The notes: a model not told the origin generated them from the letters alone. A DNA stretch of 64,000 bases from Bradyrhizobium sp. AUGA SZCCT0158 (GCF_018130065.1 NZ_JAFCME010000001.1:1-64000); one strand, 5' to 3'; counted from the first letter of the stretch, positions 41,946 to 51,586 are shown. Made by a program: numbers and translations.

Positions 41946-42031
41946 TGTGTGATGTCGGGGTCTGCGGCCAGTGCCGGGGCGGTCGAAAGATACGCGCCCG
42001 CGAGCGACAGCGACGCCAGATATTTGATCAT
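41894..42031 (-). pseudogene. Signal-peptide start joined to ThiF remnant
   Basis: After AGGAGGAGG comes MIKYLASLSLAGAYLSTAPA, LAADPDITHPD, then an unrelated tail to a stop at 41894. A good export signal whose mature gene has been replaced by ThiF-like DNA. 42032-42159 holds the control region of the transporter operon. Confidence 0.45.
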
Positions 42032-42159
42032 TGTTTCCTCCTCCTGTTCGTTCCCCGCGACTGGTCATGAGCGCCGCAAAACGCCTAGTTTGACATGTTA
42101 TAACATTTGAGCAAATGTCCTAACTTAACCGGCAAAAGCCGGAGCCAGGGAGGACGGAA

Positions 42160-43551
42160 ATGGAGTCATTCAGGCCAACACGGCGGACTTTCCTCAAGAC
42201 GGGCACGGCAGCGCTGATCGGCCTCGGGCCCGCGGTATTACTACGGCAGGCCACGGCGCAGGAGGCCGACCTCGCGCCCTACAAAGCGGCCAAGATCGAC
42301 TGGCAGCAGGCATCCGGCGAAACCATCACGGTTGCAGTTATCCCAGCGAGCTATTTTGAAAACCTGATCACGGTCGCGCCGCAGTTCAAGACGCTGACCG
42401 GAATCGACGTTCGCTTCGAGAAAATTCCGCCGGCGCAGATCCGGCAGAAGGCCGTCATCGACCTCACCTCGAAGACCGGCACCTATGCCACCCATGCCGC
42501 CGACCCCATGTACTATTCGCTCTATGCCGCGAACAAATGGGTCGAGCCGCTCGACAGTTACCTCAACGACAAATCACTGACCGATGCCGACTGGTTCAAA
42601 TTCGACGACATCATTCCGGCCTGGCGCGCCGCCGACAGCGTCGATGGCAAGCTCTATGGCGTGCCCTACGACGGCGAAGTCACCATCCAAGTCTACCGCA
42701 AGGATCTCTACGACGCGAAGGGCCTGAAACCCGCCGACGACTTGGCGGCGTTCGTCTCGAACGCCGCGGCGCTGAACACGCCCAACGATCGCGTCTGGGG
42801 AACGGCGCTTCGCGGCGTCGCCGGCGCGGGGCAGAATATGTACATCTATCCCTCGATCTTCCGCGAGTTCGGCGGCGAATGGTTCAAGGGCGGCAAGCTG
42901 ACGGTAAACGGACCTGAAGCCGAACAGGCGCTGTCCTGGTATGTCGATCTGATGCGCAAGTCCGCACCAACGGCCGCGGCCAACTGGAACTGGCCCGATA
43001 TTGCGGATGCCTTCTCACAAGGCACGCTCGCAAGCTACATCGACGCCCACTCCTCGGCTTCCGTGATCAACAACCCCGAGAAGTCGAAGGTGATCGGCAA
43101 GGTCGGTTATGCCCGTTGGCCGAAGGGACCCTCCGGCAAGCGCGTGAGCTCGATCTGGAACTGGGGTTTCCCGATCAATGCCGCGCAGACCGAAAAGAAG
43201 AAGAAAGCAACCTGGCTGTTCATCCAGTGGGCTGCGAGCGCGGAAACCCAGGCACGCACGGCGCACCGTTTCGCCGGACCCACCAAGCGCTCGGGCGTCA
43301 ACCGGACCTCGATCTGGAAGGACGCTGAATACGTCAAGCTGATGAGCGGCTTTGGCGAAAATTTCGTCGAGGCAACAATGGCCACGCTGCAGGGCGACAC
43401 CGACGTCGACTGGCGTCCGCGGGTGCCGCAATGGCCGGCGATCGGCGACACCATGGCGACCGCCATCCAGTCGGCGCTGTCGGGACAGGCCACCGTCAAG
43501 GCGGCGCTCGACGACGCCCAGCGCCGCGTCGAACCAATGATGCGGGGCTGA
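42160..43551 (+). CDS. ABC transporter sugar-binding protein, Tat-exported
   Basis: 463 residues. Twin-arginine signal TRRTFLKTGTAALIGLGPAV (about residues 8-27), cleavage near ATAQ. Family 1 extracellular solute-binding fold: AVIPASYFENLITVAPQFKT, LTGIDVRFEKIP, WRAADSVDGKLYGVPYDGEV and a long C-terminal lobe. Binds the substrate, probably a carbohydrate, in the periplasm and hands it to the two permeases. First gene of a seven-gene unit. Tat export hints that it folds in the cytosol first. Confidence 0.88.
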   Translation: MESFRPTRRTFLKTGTAALIGLGPAVLLRQATAQEADLAPYKAAKIDWQQASGETITVAVIPASYFENLITVAPQFKTLTGIDVRFEKIPPAQIRQKAVIDLTSKTGTYATHAADPMYYSLYAANKWVEPLDSYLNDKSLTDADWFKFDDIIPAWRAADSVDGKLYGVPYDGEVTIQVYRKDLYDAKGLKPADDLAAFVSNAAALNTPNDRVWGTALRGVAGAGQNMYIYPSIFREFGGEWFKGGKLTVNGPEAEQALSWYVDLMRKSAPTAAANWNWPDIADAFSQGTLASYIDAHSSASVINNPEKSKVIGKVGYARWPKGPSGKRVSSIWNWGFPINAAQTEKKKKATWLFIQWAASAETQARTAHRFAGPTKRSGVNRTSIWKDAEYVKLMSGFGENFVEATMATLQGDTDVDWRPRVPQWPAIGDTMATAIQSALSGQATVKAALDDAQRRVEPMMRG

Positions 43552-43555
43552 CCGG

Positions 43556-44488
43556 GTGAAGCCGGCAACCGCGACGGCAGGCATCGCGACCGGGACCGCC
43601 GCAAGCGATCTCGGCCGCGTGCTGGCGCAGCGTGAGCGCCGGTTCGCGGCCGCATTGCTGGCGCCGGCCTTCATGGCGTTGCTGGCAACCACGACATTTC
43701 CGCTTCTGTTCCTGATCGGAACCAGCGCGTTCCGGATGGACCTAGCTATGCCATTCGCCGATGGCTTTGTCGGACTGGAAAACTATCGCACGCTGCTGAC
43801 CGACGATCGGTTCTGGTCGTCGCTGCTGGTCAGTCTGGTCTATACCGGCGCCACCGTCGTGCTGCAGGTCGCGCTGGGATTGGCGCTGGCGCTGCTGGTG
43901 ATGGACATGAAGCGCGGCCAGGGCTGGTTTCGCGTCGTCGCCATTCTGCCGGTCGTTCTTTCCCCGGCGGTGGTCGGCATGATCTGGCGTACCTTCATGC
44001 TGGCGCCTGAATTCGGCATCGTCGACTACCTCGCCATCAATGCCGGTCTTGGCAGCAAGAACTGGCTCGGCGATCCCCTGCTCGCGATGATCTCGGTGAT
44101 CGTGATCCACACCTGGCAGTGGACGCCCTTTGCGTTCATGGTGCTGCTGGCCAGCCTCGCTTCGCTCCCGGAAGACATCTACGAAGCCGCACGGCTCGAC
44201 CGCGCCAGCGCATGGCAGCGCTTCCGGCGCATTACGCTACCCCTGCTCCGCCCTGCTATCGTCATGGTCGTGATCATGCGGACCATGGTCGCCCTGACAG
44301 CGTTCGCCGCGATCTTCACCGTGACAGGCGGTGGTCCGGGCACCGCAACGGAAATTCTGAACCTCTACGCCTACCGGAAGTCCTTTACCGAATTGTCGAT
44401 CGGTTACGGCTCCGCGCTTGCCGTCGCGCTGCTAATCGTGACCCTGCTGATCTCCGGCGTTCTGTTCGCACTGCGGAGAGCAAAATGA
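43556..44488 (+). CDS. ABC sugar transporter permease 1
   Basis: 310 residues, GTG start. Six membrane helices (MALLATTTFPLLFLIGTSAF; VSLVYTGATVVLQVALGLAL and others). The EAA loop EAARLDRASAWQRFRRITLP, where the ATPase docks, is near residue 215. It pairs with the next gene, whose start overlaps its stop (ATGA). Confidence 0.9.
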   Translation: MKPATATAGIATGTAASDLGRVLAQRERRFAAALLAPAFMALLATTTFPLLFLIGTSAFRMDLAMPFADGFVGLENYRTLLTDDRFWSSLLVSLVYTGATVVLQVALGLALALLVMDMKRGQGWFRVVAILPVVLSPAVVGMIWRTFMLAPEFGIVDYLAINAGLGSKNWLGDPLLAMISVIVIHTWQWTPFAFMVLLASLASLPEDIYEAARLDRASAWQRFRRITLPLLRPAIVMVVIMRTMVALTAFAAIFTVTGGGPGTATEILNLYAYRKSFTELSIGYGSALAVALLIVTLLISGVLFALRRAK

Positions 44489-45324
44489 CGGCGAAACGCT
44501 TCCGCTTCGTCGCGACCATGATCATCACGCTGATCTTCCTGCTGGCGTGGGTGTTCCCCATCGTCTGGAGCGTGCTGAACTCGCTCAAGACCGATCAGGA
44601 TGTATTGGCCTATCCGCCGAAGCTGATCTTCCAGCCGACGCTTGAAGCCTATCGCGACGTGTTGTTCGGCTCGGGATCGATCCTGCCGAACCTGATCTCC
44701 AGCTTCGTCATCTCGATCGGAACTACCGTCATCACCATGCTGATGGCGGTGCCGGCCGCCTATGCGCTGGCGCGCCTGCGCTTTCGCGGCAAGAAATTCG
44801 CCGGCTTCTATGTGCTCGCCACCCAGATGCTGCCGCCGGTCGGCATCATTATTCCTTACTTCCTGATCCTGCGGAATATCGGTTGGATCGACACCTACCA
44901 GGGCATCATCCTGATCTATTTGTCATTCTCGCTGCCGTTCGCGATATGGCTGCTCGTGTCCTATTTCGAGGACATTCCCTTCGAGATGGAGGAAGCCGCC
45001 TATCTCGACGGCGCCAGCCGGATGCGGACGCTGTGGCGGATCATCATTCCGCAGGTGCGCGGCGGCATCGCGGTCACCATCGTATTCGTATTCCTCAATG
45101 CCTGGAACGAATTTCTGTTCGCGGTCGTCCTGAGCGGCAACACCGTGCGGCCAGTCACCGTCGCGATGTTCAATTTCGTGTCGGTCGAACAGACCCTGTG
45201 GGCCAAGCTCGCGGCGGTCTCGGTGCTGGCGATGCTGCCCGTGGTCATCCTCGGCATCATCGCCCAGAAGAATATCGTCAAGGGCCTCACGGTTGGCGCC
45301 GTCAAGGGCGGAGGCCGCCGATGA
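44485..45324 (+). CDS. ABC sugar transporter permease 2
   Basis: 279 residues. Six helices; EAA loop EEAAYLDGASRMRTLWRIII near residue 180. The MalG-like layout (short N-terminus, LNSLKTDQDVLAYPPKLI after helix 1) marks it as the second permease. The stop overlaps the ATPase start by ATGA. Confidence 0.9.
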   Translation: MTAKRFRFVATMIITLIFLLAWVFPIVWSVLNSLKTDQDVLAYPPKLIFQPTLEAYRDVLFGSGSILPNLISSFVISIGTTVITMLMAVPAAYALARLRFRGKKFAGFYVLATQMLPPVGIIIPYFLILRNIGWIDTYQGIILIYLSFSLPFAIWLLVSYFEDIPFEMEEAAYLDGASRMRTLWRIIIPQVRGGIAVTIVFVFLNAWNEFLFAVVLSGNTVRPVTVAMFNFVSVEQTLWAKLAAVSVLAMLPVVILGIIAQKNIVKGLTVGAVKGGGRR

Positions 45325-46373
45325 CCGGTCGAGGTCAGGTACGTTTCGAAGACATCGTCAAGATGCACGGCGAGTTCAGCGCATTGAAGGGCGTGTCGTT
45401 CGACATCGAGCCCGGCGAATTCTTTGCGCTGCTCGGCCCATCCGGCTCGGGCAAGAGCACGACGCTGCGGATTCTGGCCGGCCTGGATGCGCCGACCTCG
45501 GGCCGCGTCTTCATCGACGGGCGGGACATCACGGCCACGGATGCGCGCGACCGCGACATTGCCATGGTGTTTCAGAGCTACGCGCTGTACCCGCACATGA
45601 GCGTGTACGAAAACATCGCCTTTCCGCTGGAAATGGCCAAGCTTCCGGTGGCCGAGATCGACGTTGCGGTGAAGGATGCCGCGCGTAAGGTCAAGATCGA
45701 GCATCTGCTCGATCGCAAACCCGGCCAGTTGTCGGGCGGCCAGCAGCAGCGCTGTGCGCTGGCGCGTGCCATCGTTCGCAAGGCACGCCTGTTCCTGCTC
45801 GATGAACCCCTCTCCAACCTCGACGCCAAATTGCGCATGGAAACCCGCGCCGAGCTGAAGAAATTGCAACGCTCGCTCGGCGTCACGGCTGTGTACGTGA
45901 CCCATGATCAGGAAGAGGCCATGACGCTGGCCGACCGCATGGCGGTGTTCATGGCCGGCGAAATCCAACAGGTCGGCCGCCCGGCCGAAATCTTCGCAAA
46001 ACCCAATTCGATCGATGTCGCCGCCTTCATCGGCAGCCCGCCGATGAACCTGTTGCCGGCCCGCCTTGCCGATGGCGACGTCATCATCGCCGGTCACCGC
46101 CTGAAGACCGCGATGCAGGCCGCCGGCGAGCGCGACGTCGTCGTCGGCATTCGTCCCGGCGCGCTGCGGATCGCGCCGGACGGACTCAAAGCCCGGGTCG
46201 AGCTGATCGAAGATCTCGGCGATACCAAGGTGCTCGACCTCGATTGCGCGGGAACCGCGATGCGGATTCGCGTCGGCGACGAAAGCGTCCCGCCCGAAGG
46301 CGCGGTGATTTCGATCGCCGCCCGCCCGCAAGACATTCATCTGTTCGACCCGGCCACGAGAAGGCGACTGTAA
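45321..46373 (+). CDS. ABC sugar transporter ATPase (MsmK/UgpC type)
   Basis: 350 residues. Walker A GPSGSGKST, Q-loop VFQSYALYPHMSVYENIAFP, signature LSGGQQQR, Walker B LFLLDEPLSNLDAKLR, switch VTHDQEEAMTLADRMAVF. The C-terminal TOBE domain has IRPGALRIAPDGLKARVELI and SIAARPQDIHLFD. It energises the two permeases. Confidence 0.93.
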   Translation: MTGRGQVRFEDIVKMHGEFSALKGVSFDIEPGEFFALLGPSGSGKSTTLRILAGLDAPTSGRVFIDGRDITATDARDRDIAMVFQSYALYPHMSVYENIAFPLEMAKLPVAEIDVAVKDAARKVKIEHLLDRKPGQLSGGQQQRCALARAIVRKARLFLLDEPLSNLDAKLRMETRAELKKLQRSLGVTAVYVTHDQEEAMTLADRMAVFMAGEIQQVGRPAEIFAKPNSIDVAAFIGSPPMNLLPARLADGDVIIAGHRLKTAMQAAGERDVVVGIRPGALRIAPDGLKARVELIEDLGDTKVLDLDCAGTAMRIRVGDESVPPEGAVISIAARPQDIHLFDPATRRRL

Positions 46374-46374
46374 A

Positions 46375-47154
46375 ATGCCCGCGCGCATCCGCAAAAAGGC
46401 CGAGACCATCCACGATGCCGCGTCCTCGGCTGCGGCCACTTCCCTGCCGCTGCACATTCAGGTTCGCGAGACCATTCGCCGCCAGGTCAGGGATGGCGAA
46501 CTGATCGACAAGACCGGCCGCCTGATGACCGAAGCCGAGCTCGGCCGGCATTTTGGCGTCAGCCGCATCACTATTCGCAACGCCATCTCGCCGCTGGTGA
46601 ACGAAGGCATGTTCGCCCGCGCCCGGGGCCGCGGCACCTTCCTGCGCTCCAACCAGCCGGAAAACTGGGTCGGAAAGTTGATGGGCTTTTCGGAGACCAT
46701 CCGCGACGCCGGCTATCAGGCCGGCGCGAAGGTCCTGCAACAGGGTATGACCAATCGCCACGATGCCGGCGTCCGCGACCAATTGAAGGAACGCGCGGTC
46801 TGGCAACTCAAGCGCCTGCGTCTCGCCGACGATATCCCGATTGCCATCGAGCACGCCTTCTATCCGCCGGATATCGGCCTGGAACTCGAGAAGCGCGACC
46901 TGACTTCGATCATCATGTACAGCGTTTTCGAGGACGAACTCGGACACGCCATCAAGGAAGCCAACCAGACGATCGGCGCGTCGCTTGCCGACACGACCAG
47001 CGCCAAGCTGCTGGGCGTCAAGGTCGGCAGCCCGCTGCTGTCGATGGAACGCCTGACCCTGAGCAAGGACGAGCGTCCGCTCGAACTGCTGCGCTCGGTC
47101 TATCTGCCCGACTATTTCCGCCTCAGCATCAACCTGACGAGGCGTCATGCCTAA
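46375..47154 (+). CDS. GntR-family regulator with UTRA domain
   Basis: 259 residues. Winged helix at about 25-90 (LPLHIQVRETIRRQVRDGEL, LGRHFGVSRITIRNAISPLV, RGRGTFL), then a HutC-type UTRA effector domain (LMGFSETIRDAGYQAGAKVL, IAIEHAFYPPDI, SPLLSMERLTLSKDERPLEL). Starts right after the ATPase stop. It probably senses the transported sugar or its phosphate and represses this operon; the operator was not identified. Confidence 0.9.
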   Translation: MPARIRKKAETIHDAASSAAATSLPLHIQVRETIRRQVRDGELIDKTGRLMTEAELGRHFGVSRITIRNAISPLVNEGMFARARGRGTFLRSNQPENWVGKLMGFSETIRDAGYQAGAKVLQQGMTNRHDAGVRDQLKERAVWQLKRLRLADDIPIAIEHAFYPPDIGLELEKRDLTSIIMYSVFEDELGHAIKEANQTIGASLADTTSAKLLGVKVGSPLLSMERLTLSKDERPLELLRSVYLPDYFRLSINLTRRHA

Positions 47155-47193
47155 CCACCCTCTCCCGCCACTTTGCACGAAGGACCAATAACC

Positions 47194-48834
47194 ATGGCAA
47201 ATGGTAAAACATCAGACAGCCCCAACATCCTGATCATTCTCAATGATGACATGGGATTTTCCGATATCGGCTGTTACGGCGGCGAAATCCAGACTCCCAA
47301 CCTGGACCGGCTGGCGGCCAATGGCCTGCGCTATTCGCAGTTTTACAACACCGCCCGCTGCAGCCCGTCGCGTGCCTCGCTGCTGACCGGGCTTCATCCG
47401 CATCAGACCGGGATCGGCATCCTGACCTACAGCAACGGACCGGAGGGCTATGCCGGCAATCTGAACAAGAGTTGCGTCACCGTTGCCGAGGTTCTGAAGC
47501 AGAACAACTACATGACCTATCTCAGCGGCAAGTGGCACATTTCGTCCAGCCTGACCGAGCCGACCGATGCATGGCCGTTGCAGCGCGGCTTTGACTATTT
47601 CTTCGGCACCATTATCGGCGCCGGTAGCTTTTACCATCCGAATACGCTGACCCGCGGCAACGACAATATCGAGCACGAGGCCGAGAACGATCCTTCGTTC
47701 TTCTATACCGATGCCATTAGCGATCAGGCTGTCGCCTATATCAGGCAACATAGGCAGACGAGCCCAGGCACGCCTTTCTTCCAATATGTCGCCTACACGG
47801 CGCCGCACTGGCCGCTGCATGCCCATGACGAGGACATCGCCAAATACAAAGGCAGGTTCGATGCGGGCTGGGACGAACTGCGCGAGCAACGGCTGAAGCG
47901 CCTGGTCGATGACGGCATCATTCATCCGAACTGGCAATTGACCGATCGCGATCCAACCCAGCCACCGTGGACCAAGGCCGAGCACCGCGAATGGACTTTG
48001 CGCTGCATGGAGGTATATGCCGCACAAATCGACCGCATGGACCAGGGCATCGGCCGCATCATTGCTGCCCTGGAAGAGACCAGTCAGCTCGACAACACCC
48101 TGCTGATCTTCCTGTCGGACAACGGCGCCTGCGCCGAAGATATTCCGCAGGGCGTCACCGCGCGTGAACTGGTCGATCAGTTGATGATCGCCAAGGCCAA
48201 AACCCGCAAGGGCGAGCCGGTTCGCCTCGGCAACGACCCTTCGCTGATGCCGGGCGCCGAGGATACCTATCAGAGTTACGGAACCGCTTGGGCCAATTTG
48301 TCGAATACGCCATTCCGGCTCTACAAGCACTGGATCCATGAAGGCGGCATTGCGACGCCCTTCATCGTGCACTGGCCACGCGGCATCAAGGAGAAAGGCG
48401 GCTTGCGCCACAATCCGAGCCAACTGCCCGATATCATGGCGACCATCGTCGACGTGACCGGCTCGACCTACCCCAGGGAATACAACGGCAACACCATCCT
48501 GCCCTGCGAAGGCGAAAGCCTGGTGCCATCGTTTGCTTCCGCCTATGGCGGTCGCGGTCCGCTGTTCTGGGAGCACGAGGGCAACGCCGCGGTCCGTATT
48601 GGAAAATGGAAGCTGGTACGAAAATATCCGGGGCCGTGGGAACTCTATGATATGGAGACCGACCGCACCGAGATGCGCGACCTCGCCGCGCAACATCCGG
48701 ATCGTGTCCGCGACATGACTGAGCAGTATCATGCCTGGGCCAAACGTTGCGGCGTCATCCCGCGCGAAAAGATTCTGGAATTGATGAAGGCGGAAGGCGG
48801 GACCGCCTTCTGGGAAGAAGAGAAGCAGAAGTAA
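47194..48834 (+). CDS. Sulfatase (arylsulfatase family)
   Basis: 546 residues. ILNDDMGFSDIGCYGGEIQT (metal-binding Asp pair), then NTARCSPSRASLLTG with the Cys of CxPxR that must be oxidised to formylglycine, YLSGKWHI, FLSDNGACAEDIPQG (DN metal site) and HWPRGIKE. No signal peptide, so it acts in the cytosol on the imported substrate. It hydrolyses a sulfate ester; the substrate is unknown, but the upstream sugar importer points to a sulfated carbohydrate. Confidence 0.92.
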   Translation: MANGKTSDSPNILIILNDDMGFSDIGCYGGEIQTPNLDRLAANGLRYSQFYNTARCSPSRASLLTGLHPHQTGIGILTYSNGPEGYAGNLNKSCVTVAEVLKQNNYMTYLSGKWHISSSLTEPTDAWPLQRGFDYFFGTIIGAGSFYHPNTLTRGNDNIEHEAENDPSFFYTDAISDQAVAYIRQHRQTSPGTPFFQYVAYTAPHWPLHAHDEDIAKYKGRFDAGWDELREQRLKRLVDDGIIHPNWQLTDRDPTQPPWTKAEHREWTLRCMEVYAAQIDRMDQGIGRIIAALEETSQLDNTLLIFLSDNGACAEDIPQGVTARELVDQLMIAKAKTRKGEPVRLGNDPSLMPGAEDTYQSYGTAWANLSNTPFRLYKHWIHEGGIATPFIVHWPRGIKEKGGLRHNPSQLPDIMATIVDVTGSTYPREYNGNTILPCEGESLVPSFASAYGGRGPLFWEHEGNAAVRIGKWKLVRKYPGPWELYDMETDRTEMRDLAAQHPDRVRDMTEQYHAWAKRCGVIPREKILELMKAEGGTAFWEEEKQK

Positions 48835-48888
48835 CGTGTAACTGGCAACCCGAGCTGCGGAGCGCGATACCCATCGCTGAATTCCGAA

Positions 48889-49866
48889 ATGGATAAGCAT
48901 AATCCTGGTTGCTGCACGCAGGGCCCTGCCGACGATCCGTCGGCAGCGACAGGCTCTGTTGCGCCAACATCTCGGATTGAGCCGAGCCGAACCGTCGTCC
49001 CTCGCCGCTGGAGCCCTCCAATCGGTGGCACCTTCCTGATGGGATCGGAAGACAGTCGGTTTCCTGATGACGGCGAAGGTCCGGTCCGGCAGGTCACCGT
49101 CAGCGAATTTGAGATTGCGTGCTTTGCGGTCAGCAATCTGCAGTTCGGTGATTTCGTCCGCGCCACCGGATACACAACGGACGCGGAACGGTATGGCTGG
49201 AGCTTTGTCTTCGCTGGCTTTCTGCCTGAGAATTTCAAGCGACAGATCGGTAGCCGGGTCGCCGATACGCCATGGTGGATCCCGGTGCCGCACGCTTATT
49301 GGGCGCAGCCCGAGGGACCGCCGAGCACGGTCCTAGATCGTCTCGATCATCCGGTGGTGCACGCCTCTTGGAACGACGCCATCGCCTACTGTCAATGGTC
49401 GGGGACGCGCCTGCCGACCGAAGCCGAATGGGAAATGGCCGCGCGCGGCGGCCTGAAGCAGTCGACTTATCCCTGGGGCGACGAGGTGACACCTGCAGGC
49501 GAACACCGCTGCAACATCTGGCAAGGCGACTTTCCCAATCACAACACTGCCGGCGATGGTTACGCCGGAACCGCACCCGTCCACGCTTTTGCTGCCAATG
49601 GCTACGGCCTGCACAACGCGGCTGGAAACGTCTGGGAATGGTGCGCGGATTACTTCTCGCCCCGATATCACCGCATCACTGCGGCGCGCGATCCGTTACA
49701 GAGTGATCCATCGCTCAATCGCTCACTGCGTGGTGGCTCATTTCTTTGCCACGAATCATATTGCAATCGCTATCGCGTCGCGGCGCGCAGTTCCAACACG
49801 TCAGAAAGTTCGTCCAGCAATGTCGGTTTTCGGGTCGTTAAGCTTCGGAGCGAGCAGCGGAAATGA
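48889..49866 (+). CDS. Formylglycine-generating-enzyme-family protein
   Basis: 325 residues. SUMF1 domain: GGTFLMGSEDSRFPDDGEGP, EFEIACFAVSNLQFGDFVRA, HPVVHASWNDAIAYCQWSGT, RLPTEAEWEMAARGG, AGNVWEWCADYF and a C-terminal RSLRGGSFLCHESYCNRYRV holding the C-x4-C active pair. It converts the sulfatase cysteine to formylglycine. No signal peptide, matching a cytosolic sulfatase. It follows the sulfatase by 55 bp. A transposase remnant begins right after its stop. Confidence 0.92.
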   Translation: MDKHNPGCCTQGPADDPSAATGSVAPTSRIEPSRTVVPRRWSPPIGGTFLMGSEDSRFPDDGEGPVRQVTVSEFEIACFAVSNLQFGDFVRATGYTTDAERYGWSFVFAGFLPENFKRQIGSRVADTPWWIPVPHAYWAQPEGPPSTVLDRLDHPVVHASWNDAIAYCQWSGTRLPTEAEWEMAARGGLKQSTYPWGDEVTPAGEHRCNIWQGDFPNHNTAGDGYAGTAPVHAFAANGYGLHNAAGNVWEWCADYFSPRYHRITAARDPLQSDPSLNRSLRGGSFLCHESYCNRYRVAARSSNTSESSSSNVGFRVVKLRSEQRK

Positions 49867-49867
49867 T

Positions 49868-50097
49868 GACGCGTGTCGCCGCGATCGGTTGAACCCAACG
49901 CGGGCCGACTTGTCGAACACCGGAATGTGCGGCTCGATCGCGCGCTCGTTGACCAGCCACCCCAGCATCTCGGCTGAGCCGTAAGCACTGTCGGCGGCCA
50001 GGCGCTCGCAATCCGTCATGAGCGGCCAGTCGCAAATCGAATAATAACGAGTCTGCTTTTCACTCAGAAGCGGCCATCGCCCGCCCTGATTAGCCAT
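49868..50097 (-). mobile_element. Transposase fragment
   Basis: The minus strand reads TDCERLAADSAYGSAEMLGW, LVNERAIEPHIPVFDKSARV, a stretch seen in DDE transposases of the IS1182-like group (ADSAYGS carries one of the catalytic acids). Both ends are missing, and no terminal repeats are seen. Confidence 0.6.
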
Positions 50098-50162
50098 GTT
50101 CGAGAAGTGCCGTTACAAGCTACCGACCTATTCGATTAGCTCATCAGCGAAAGCATGCATGC

Positions 50163-51449
50163 TTACTTCGGCCTTTTCTTCATCTGCTCCGGCACAAGCG
50201 CCTCGGGAAGAAAGATCGGCTTGTCGGATGGCCACCAGGGCATCAGCTGGGGATGATAGCCTTCCGGATAGTATTTCTGAGGGGAGATTTCCGCGTCACG
50301 AATGAACTGTGACTGTACGTCTCGGCGCGTTGTTGGCGGCAGCGGCATGATCAGCCCGCCTGATGTCGAGACGCCGAACTGGGGCGGCGCCATGTTTGGA
50401 TACTTGGGCACTACGCCATCCCGTACCCAGATTTTGTCCTTGGTCATGTTCACAACTACCATATCCGGCGCACCAAACTGGAACGGACCCTTCCAATGGT
50501 GGCGCACTTCTGCCACGAGTTCCGGCATCACGTACTCGTCGTAAGATACGTGAGTTGCCATCGCGAGGCGCGGCTTCACTTCATTGTAGAGGTACCCAGC
50601 GGCGTAGGCGGGATTATGCCAGCCATCAATGGTAGTGCGGGAAGTGAGGGGCATGGTGCCTGACACCAACGAGCTGATGGCCACCGTCTCCGGCTGAATC
50701 TCGGTGATCAGCAGATCGCAACCCTTGGCGTACGTTATTGTCAGCGAATTGGGACGACCGTCTCCGGTGAACGCCACACACATGCCGTTCCAATCAAGAC
50801 GATAGGCCGAGGCGCCATCGCTGCCATGGGATTGTTGCCAGTGGGTGATCCTTACACCGTTCTTTTCGTAGGCCACGCCGCCGTCATTCTTGTAGTCAAA
50901 TTCGTTGACTTCGATGTCATAGCCTTTGCCGATCGGGCTACCGGCACTGAAGTTCTCCATGTGCCAAAACAACATCTCCTTCATATGATACACCATATGA
51001 TTGATGCCGTGTTTCGGAGTCCGTCCGGAGGGGCCATTGATCCGGAAGGTTTCGTGCCAGCGGCCACCCCAGGCGCCAAACACGAAGGCATACGGCACTG
51101 AAGCGAAATGATCCCAATGCAGGTGGGTGATGAAGATGTCGTTGATCTGGTTCAGAGGTACGCGGGAGGCCAAATAGTTGGCGATGGAGCCGGGGCCAAA
51201 ATCGAAGATGAAGCGGTCGCCATTGCCTAGCTCGACATAGATCGACGTGCCCATTTGGCCCGGTCGTGGCAAGGGCGAACTCCCCATGAAGGTCACGCGG
51301 ATTTCTTCCGGCTGCACCTCTTCCGTGCCGGGGGTCCAGTTGGCAGCGCTCTTCAGCCACGGCATCGGTGCGATGCCGTCGAGGTGAGGAGCAAGTGCAG
51401 ACGCGTCGCCTGCTGAAAGCGAAGCCAGAATGGCATTGGACTGAAGCAT
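50163..51449 (-). CDS. Metallo-beta-lactamase-fold hydrolase
   Basis: 428 residues from the ATG at 51449. MBL signature FITHLHWDHFASVPYAFVFG (HxHxDH), preceded by the strand VTFMGSSPLPRPGQMGTSIY and FIFDFGPG, then GVRITHWQQSHGSDGASAYR, AFTGDGRPNSLTI and ATHVSYDEYVMPEL for the later metal ligands. The C-terminal 110 residues are an extension rich in Pro and Trp. No clear signal peptide. Substrate unknown; arylsulfatase-type or lactonase-type hydrolysis are both possible. Confidence 0.8.
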   Translation of the reverse strand: MLQSNAILASLSAGDASALAPHLDGIAPMPWLKSAANWTPGTEEVQPEEIRVTFMGSSPLPRPGQMGTSIYVELGNGDRFIFDFGPGSIANYLASRVPLNQINDIFITHLHWDHFASVPYAFVFGAWGGRWHETFRINGPSGRTPKHGINHMVYHMKEMLFWHMENFSAGSPIGKGYDIEVNEFDYKNDGGVAYEKNGVRITHWQQSHGSDGASAYRLDWNGMCVAFTGDGRPNSLTITYAKGCDLLITEIQPETVAISSLVSGTMPLTSRTTIDGWHNPAYAAGYLYNEVKPRLAMATHVSYDEYVMPELVAEVRHHWKGPFQFGAPDMVVVNMTKDKIWVRDGVVPKYPNMAPPQFGVSTSGGLIMPLPPTTRRDVQSQFIRDAEISPQKYYPEGYHPQLMPWWPSDKPIFLPEALVPEQMKKRPK

Positions 51450-51586
51450 CGAGCATGCTCCCTTGGCTGCAGGCGGGAGCTCTCGAACTTTAAGTTGCCG
51501 ACGCCCGTCAATTGTGGTCGACAATGGGTATCTTTTAACACCGATTTGATGGCGGTTACGTACGCTGGGTGACTTAGTGTAGGGCC

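Noticed and set aside
45000..46457. A 485-residue minus-strand frame over the ABC ATPase
   Set aside because: Shadow of the ATPase, whose Walker motifs are clear on the plus strand.
47212..49293. A 693-residue open frame on the minus strand across the sulfatase and FGE genes
   Set aside because: It is the shadow of two well-supported plus-strand genes; its translation is His/Gly/Arg-rich without domains.
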